This document shows positions 13,781 to 17,124 of a stretch of DNA of 17,124 nt, in pieces. This stretch comes from Treponema sp. UBA3819 (lineage in GTDB: Bacteria; Spirochaetota; Spirochaetia; Treponematales; Treponemataceae), in the NCBI GenBank assembly GCA_002369025.1, contig DFDV01000080.1:1-17124 (forward strand). The letters run 5' to 3'. The position numbers and the translations under genes are program-made. The number at the start of each line of letters is the position of its first letter. The stretch's first letter is position 1. Under the pieces are notes generated by a model, which made no database searches, was not told the DNA's origin, and saw only the letters and a program-made list of their open reading frames with translations.

Positions 13781-14563
13781 ATGCAGTTTTTTGATACTCA
13801 TGCCCACATCGGGCTTATATACGATGACCCTATTGAACAGTTGCGTGTCATTCAACAGGCAAAGCAGGCAGGTGTAACCCGCATCATAAGCATTAACAAC
13901 AGCCTGCATGACTTTAAGACAGTTTACAGTACTCTCAAATCCGTAAGCGGAATTTACCATGCAGTCGGTGTAGCTCCCTCAGAAATCGTGAACCCGGGTC
14001 GCGACTGGATTAACGTTATTGAAGAAAGCGTAAAACTCCCCAATGTTGTCGCAATCGGCGAAACAGGTCTGGACTATTATAAACAGTACGGCGACAAGCG
14101 CACGCAGATTGAAATGTTCATCACCCAGCTGGAACTGGCTCAGAAACATAATCTGCCTGTCATTATCCACAACCGCGATGCCGGAAAAGACATTTTTGAC
14201 GTATTGTGCGAGCGCATTCCCCAGAGCGGTGCAATTTTCCACTGCTACAGCGAGGATGCCGTCTATGCACAAAAATGTCTGGACGCCGGACTGAATGTGT
14301 ATTTTTCATTTGCAGGAAACCTCACTTACCGCAACGCCCACAATCTGCACGAAACCGTACTGAATATTCCGCTTGACCGTGTGCTGATTGAAACCGAAAG
14401 CCCCTTTATGATTCCTGCGGAATTCCGGGAGAAAAAGCGCACCATGCCTGCATATCTTCCCAGTACAGCCCGTTTCCTTGCCGAAATGCTGGAAAAACCG
14501 CTGGAAGACGTTGCAGACCAGTTGTGGAAGAACAGCTGCAAAGTATTTAAGCTGCCGGAATAA
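13781..14563 (+). CDS. TatD family metal-dependent hydrolase (putative DNase)
   Basis: 260 aa from ATG at 13781, the usual length for the family, with ribosome site AGGAAA (13769-13774). TatD proteins are TIM-barrel metal-dependent nucleases implicated in DNA repair and turnover. Landmarks: His7 and His9 in DTHAH, Glu94 in GETGLDYY, His130 in IIHNRDA and His154 in FHCYS. Two conserved spots differ. The segment normally ETD(A/S)P, whose Asp takes part in metal binding, here reads ETESP (Glu206). The usual GxHPH motif reads GVAPS (63-67). The enzyme may be a diverged subfamily with altered metal or substrate preference. It stands alone: its own promoter precedes it, a terminator follows, and the M23-bactofilin operon diverges from it. 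Confidence 0.85.
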   Translation: MQFFDTHAHIGLIYDDPIEQLRVIQQAKQAGVTRIISINNSLHDFKTVYSTLKSVSGIYHAVGVAPSEIVNPGRDWINVIEESVKLPNVVAIGETGLDYYKQYGDKRTQIEMFITQLELAQKHNLPVIIHNRDAGKDIFDVLCERIPQSGAIFHCYSEDAVYAQKCLDAGLNVYFSFAGNLTYRNAHNLHETVLNIPLDRVLIETESPFMIPAEFREKKRTMPAYLPSTARFLAEMLEKPLEDVADQLWKNSCKVFKLPE

Positions 14564-14570
14564 GGATTAC

Positions 14571-14609
14571 GCGTCTCCATGTGCAAAGAAACTGGAGCGC
14601 AAAATTTTT
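14571..14609 (+). terminator. probable Rho-independent terminator of tatD
   Basis: GCG-t-CTCCA (14571-14579) pairs with TGGAGCGC (14593-14600), eight pairs with one bulge and a 13-nt loop, followed by AAAA and five T (14605-14609). The lipoprotein promoter begins two bases later. Confidence 0.6.
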
Positions 14610-14610
14610 A

Positions 14611-14640
14611 TTGACTAAATTAAAAGGGGGGGGGTAAAAT
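14611..14640 (+). promoter_or_regulatory. lipoprotein promoter with a G9 homopolymer in the spacer (candidate phase-variable promoter)
   Basis: TTGACT (14611-14616), an 18-nt spacer, TAAAAT (14635-14640). The last nine bases of the spacer (14626-14634) are all G and abut the -10 box. Loss of one G would give the optimal 17-nt spacing; gain of one would give 19. Slipped-strand changes should therefore alter transcription. A strong ribosome site GGAGG (14688-14692) lies 5 nt before the ATG at 14698. Confidence 0.7.
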
Positions 14641-14653
14641 CTCCGTAGGAGAT
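14639..14653. repeat. short perfect inverted repeat at the lipoprotein transcription start
   Basis: ATCTCC-GTA-GGAGAT: a 6-bp stem with a 3-nt loop, overlapping the end of the -10 box and the predicted start (near 14647). It could be an operator or could cruciform near the G-tract. Confidence 0.45.
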
Positions 14654-14697
14654 GCGTTTGAACTTAAAATTCTTACTGCATTTCCACGGAGGTCTTT

Positions 14698-16995
14698 ATG
14701 AAAAAATCTTTGGTTGGATGCATTGCCCTTTTGTTTGCAACGATGTTCTTTTGGGTTTCTTGTGGCGATGATTCAGACAAAACTGTTGTTGGCGATACCA
14801 TTATTTCACTTTCATCGCCAAATCTGACTGCGGAACTTACCGCATCTAGCAAGATTAAACTTTGCTGGAATTATGTTACTGGTGCAGATTCATATCGTCT
14901 TGCGCGATTTATTGATTCTGATCCCGATGACAGAGGCAGTCTTTTTAGCTCGGGCTTTGTTCCTGATGGAAAAGGATATACGTTTACCGATGCATCTTCT
15001 TTGGAAGATGGTGTCCGCTATCGCTATGAACTTACTGCACTTACATCAAACGGATATACAGAAGCAAGAACGCTCTACCTTAAAGACAGCAACACTTCTT
15101 CCGTAACGATTACATATGGAAATCTTTCCAAGGCAGCAAACCTTTCAAATAGCCTTTACCCTGTCTCTGCCAAAATCAACGGAACAGCAAAGGCAACGGT
15201 TACTTTTTATCCGAATGAAAAAGTCGAATACCGCATGGCGCTTGTTGAGTCAACGCTCTCTAACAGCGAAGCAATTATCGCTCTGAAAAAGGGAGACACC
15301 ACAAACACTACGCCTTATACAACATCTGATGTAACCTATAATGGCACAGAAAGCGACACCATCACTATTTCTGGTACTTATAAGGTTGATACCCCCTATT
15401 ATGTTGTGGCACTTGCACGATTTAAGGACACGAAAAGTTTTGGCAGCGATTGGACATATCTTGGCACCCCTTATGGTAATCCGAAAGATTCACTTACCAT
15501 GAGTGAAGTAACTAAAGACGTGAATTTGGCTAACGCAACATTCTCTGTCCGCGGAACAAAAAAAGCAGAATTTACATGCTATCCGCTTTCACAAGTAGAG
15601 TATCGCGTAGCCGTGGCAAAACCCGCTGACAGCAACTACAAGAAACTGATAAATGAAAGTATCACCGATGATGAAATAACATCCCTTACAACAACATCAT
15701 CAAAAACGGCTTCTTCTACAGGAAAAACGAGCGATACTATCAGCATCTCTGGCACTTATGAGATTGAAACGGCATATTATGCCTTTGTGTTCGTAAAATT
15801 CTCAGGTCAGAACAGCAATTACAATACAAATTGGATGCGGATTACATCTGCAAGTACCCTCACGTATTTTATGTCCGATACGTTAACAAGTACTGAAGTC
15901 GGTGATTATGCAATAGTCAAGAATCCTACGCTTTCCATTATCAATAAAGATAAGGCGAAGGTAACAATATATCCAATTTCTACAGCACAATATCAAGTAG
16001 GCACAGCATCAACAGACTCTGGATATGTTTTAAATTATACGAATGTTGCCACTAGCACAGGCACGACTTCTTCTGTAAGCACGACTGTATCTGGCTCATA
16101 CAGCGTAACGCAAACATCATCTTATTCATATTCATATACCTATTATTACGCACGGTTCAGAGTTAAGTTCGTCAATGATACATATTTTGGCACAAGTGAA
16201 AACTGGATTTCCGTTTCTACGACGGCAGATGTTAGAGATTACCTTTCTGTTGATGAATTTATTGCGGGAAGCCTGACCAAAGATTACATAAGTCTTTCAA
16301 TTACCGATACCACAATCGCCACTGCCACATTCCCTGTTGATTCAAAAGTAATCTACCGCTATGCCATTATTGATACAAGCGACACGACAACACTCAATAC
16401 AATACAGGGTGCAAAGAGTTCTGCCACATACACTGCTGCAGAAACCGCTACAACGCAGTATAAGCCAAGCAGTTCTGAATCACAAAAAACCGTTACCGTA
16501 AAGGGAACATTTGATGCCAGCAAGACGTACACAATCGTTTTCCTTGCGCTTGATTCTAATTACGGGAACTCTTCATATAGGTATAATTACTATAAAGTTA
16601 TTCAGCCTGAGGGGGTAACGGCAAAGATTGGTGCAAGTTATACGCCAAACACTGATTCTGGAAGTACGGATAACACGCTGCTCCCTGCGGATTATGTGGC
16701 AACAGATGGTGATGGGACAACACTTACACTCCATGCAGCCGCAGACAACACCTTTACCATGACTGCAACATATAAAGATAAATCTTGGACCGTATCTGAG
16801 GGTACGTTTAAAATCACTTCTGGTAATCCTGTAAACGGCACGATAGAGATTACCATAACATCTGATTTTAATAAGGACACGCAAACACTTGAAAAGCTCT
16901 CTGAGCCTACAACCGCAACTGTTACTATTAAAAATGGACAATTTTCGTATAAATTCAACACGGGAGAAACATACACCTTCGTCCTGAAACAATAG
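14698..16995 (+). CDS. large tandem-repeat lipoprotein, probably surface or periplasmic, unknown function
   Basis: 765 aa. Residues 1-21 form a lipoprotein signal with Cys22 in FWVSC, a relaxed spirochaete-style lipobox, followed by acidic GDDSD. Residues about 35-127 look like a fibronectin type III or related beta-sandwich (IKLCWNYVTGADSYRLARF). Four diverged repeats of about 120-130 residues follow, each with a core of ATVTFYPNEKVEYRMA type (Y/F-P at 171, 295, 425 and 545) and a later SGTY/KGTF strand (225, 351, 466, 602). Repeat 3 contains a Tyr/Ser-rich stretch at 471-487. The C-terminal 100 residues (LPADYVATDGDGTTLTL to FVLKQ) form a separate beta-rich domain. Extremely rich in Thr and Ser. 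No catalytic motif is recognised. The architecture fits a surface adhesin or binding protein (inference). Transcription appears to depend on a promoter with a poly-G spacer. Confidence 0.85.
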   Translation: MKKSLVGCIALLFATMFFWVSCGDDSDKTVVGDTIISLSSPNLTAELTASSKIKLCWNYVTGADSYRLARFIDSDPDDRGSLFSSGFVPDGKGYTFTDASSLEDGVRYRYELTALTSNGYTEARTLYLKDSNTSSVTITYGNLSKAANLSNSLYPVSAKINGTAKATVTFYPNEKVEYRMALVESTLSNSEAIIALKKGDTTNTTPYTTSDVTYNGTESDTITISGTYKVDTPYYVVALARFKDTKSFGSDWTYLGTPYGNPKDSLTMSEVTKDVNLANATFSVRGTKKAEFTCYPLSQVEYRVAVAKPADSNYKKLINESITDDEITSLTTTSSKTASSTGKTSDTISISGTYEIETAYYAFVFVKFSGQNSNYNTNWMRITSASTLTYFMSDTLTSTEVGDYAIVKNPTLSIINKDKAKVTIYPISTAQYQVGTASTDSGYVLNYTNVATSTGTTSSVSTTVSGSYSVTQTSSYSYSYTYYYARFRVKFVNDTYFGTSENWISVSTTADVRDYLSVDEFIAGSLTKDYISLSITDTTIATATFPVDSKVIYRYAIIDTSDTTTLNTIQGAKSSATYTAAETATTQYKPSSSESQKTVTVKGTFDASKTYTIVFLALDSNYGNSSYRYNYYKVIQPEGVTAKIGASYTPNTDSGSTDNTLLPADYVATDGDGTTLTLHAAADNTFTMTATYKDKSWTVSEGTFKITSGNPVNGTIEITITSDFNKDTQTLEKLSEPTTATVTIKNGQFSYKFNTGETYTFVLKQ

Positions 16996-17050
16996 CCGGA
17001 AATGAATGTGCAGCAAAAAGGCTACCGTTGCAGCGTGTCAAGCAAGCCCC

Positions 17051-17121
17051 GCGGTTGAGCGTAATAGGTATTGGACTCGCTTACGCTCGCCCCGCTCAAA
17101 GCGGTCTTGTTGCCCCGCTTT
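17051..17121. repeat. GC-rich palindrome cluster downstream of the lipoprotein gene
   Basis: GAGCGTAA (17057-17064) and TTACGCTC (17081-17088) form an 8-bp stem. TTGAGCG (17055-17061) can instead pair with CGCTCAA (17093-17099), and AAAGCGG (17098-17104) with CCGCTTT (17115-17121). The segment is clearly richer in G and C than the gene before it. It resembles a dispersed intergenic repeat more than a simple terminator, because no T-run follows. No gene is supported in 16996-17124. Confidence 0.45.
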
Positions 17122-17124
17122 CAC

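Noticed and set aside
14641..14697. Leader CTCCGT (14641-14646) sequestering the lipoprotein ribosome site ACGGAG (14686-14691)
   Set aside because: Complementary, but the predicted transcript starts near 14647, so the upstream strand would not be in the RNA.
14652..14700. Small upstream open frame starting at 14652 in the lipoprotein leader
   Set aside because: The GGAG directly abuts the ATG with no usable spacing, and the peptide is not recognisable.
16110..16150. Short TCATAT-like tandem repeats within the lipoprotein gene as a slippage site
   Set aside because: Only two imperfect units, which encode a Tyr/Ser-rich stretch; too short to be a credible contingency repeat.
1..17124. CRISPR arrays, tRNA or rRNA genes, insertion sequences, prophage genes
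   Set aside because: No direct-repeat/spacer pattern, tRNA-like cloverleaf, transposase, integrase or phage gene was recognised.

Overview
The window looks like spirochaete chromosome, most probably a plant-polysaccharide-using Treponema. This is inference from gene content: a relaxed lipobox on the last protein, a bactofilin/M23/YaaR/YaaT cluster, TrkA-TrkH potassium uptake, an ECF S component, and a poly-G tract placed in a promoter as in treponemal surface-protein genes. No rRNA, tRNA, CRISPR array, transposase or integrase was found. Nearly all the promoters recognised are sigma70-like with 17-nt spacers, and several of them decide which start codon is real.

Layout. (a) 1-1960: the N-terminus of a GH43 glycosidase (minus strand) diverges from a secreted pectinesterase with its own strong promoter. 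The pectinesterase terminator lies inside the 3' end of the next, convergent gene. (b) 1911-3599: an orphan D12-class adenine DNA methyltransferase (minus strand). It carries four copies of a palindromic 14-mer in two different reading frames. (c) 3631-8009: a tightly packed plus-strand operon of ECF S component, trkA, trkH and a SpoU/TrmH RNA methyltransferase. Its promoter shares a -35 region with the divergent methyltransferase promoter. (d) 8023-9521: cysK and an Rrf2-family regulator (minus strand), each with a promoter followed by the same 9-mer, TAGGAAATA. (e) 9599-13581: a minus-strand operon of M23 peptidase, bactofilin, YaaR-like, YaaT/RicT-like and a KdgK-like sugar kinase. (f) 13682-14609: a divergent tatD with a near-consensus promoter and a terminator. 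(g) 14611-16995: a 765-aa tandem-repeat lipoprotein whose promoter spacer contains nine consecutive G. (h) 16996-17124: a GC-rich, palindrome-rich tail.

Functional picture. GH43, pectinesterase and KdgK fit use of pectin and hemicellulose, although kdgK sits in a different transcription unit. TrkA and TrkH form a potassium uptake system. Bactofilin plus a membrane-anchored M23 peptidase point to cell-shape control, coupled to the RNA-processing-associated YaaT family. The Rrf2 protein is the obvious candidate regulator of cysK and itself.

The most interesting signal is the G9 tract between the -35 and -10 boxes of the lipoprotein promoter, a probable slipped-strand phase-variation switch for a surface protein. 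Next come the four AACTA-N4-TAGTT palindromes in the methyltransferase gene and the fused divergent promoters at 3631-3681.
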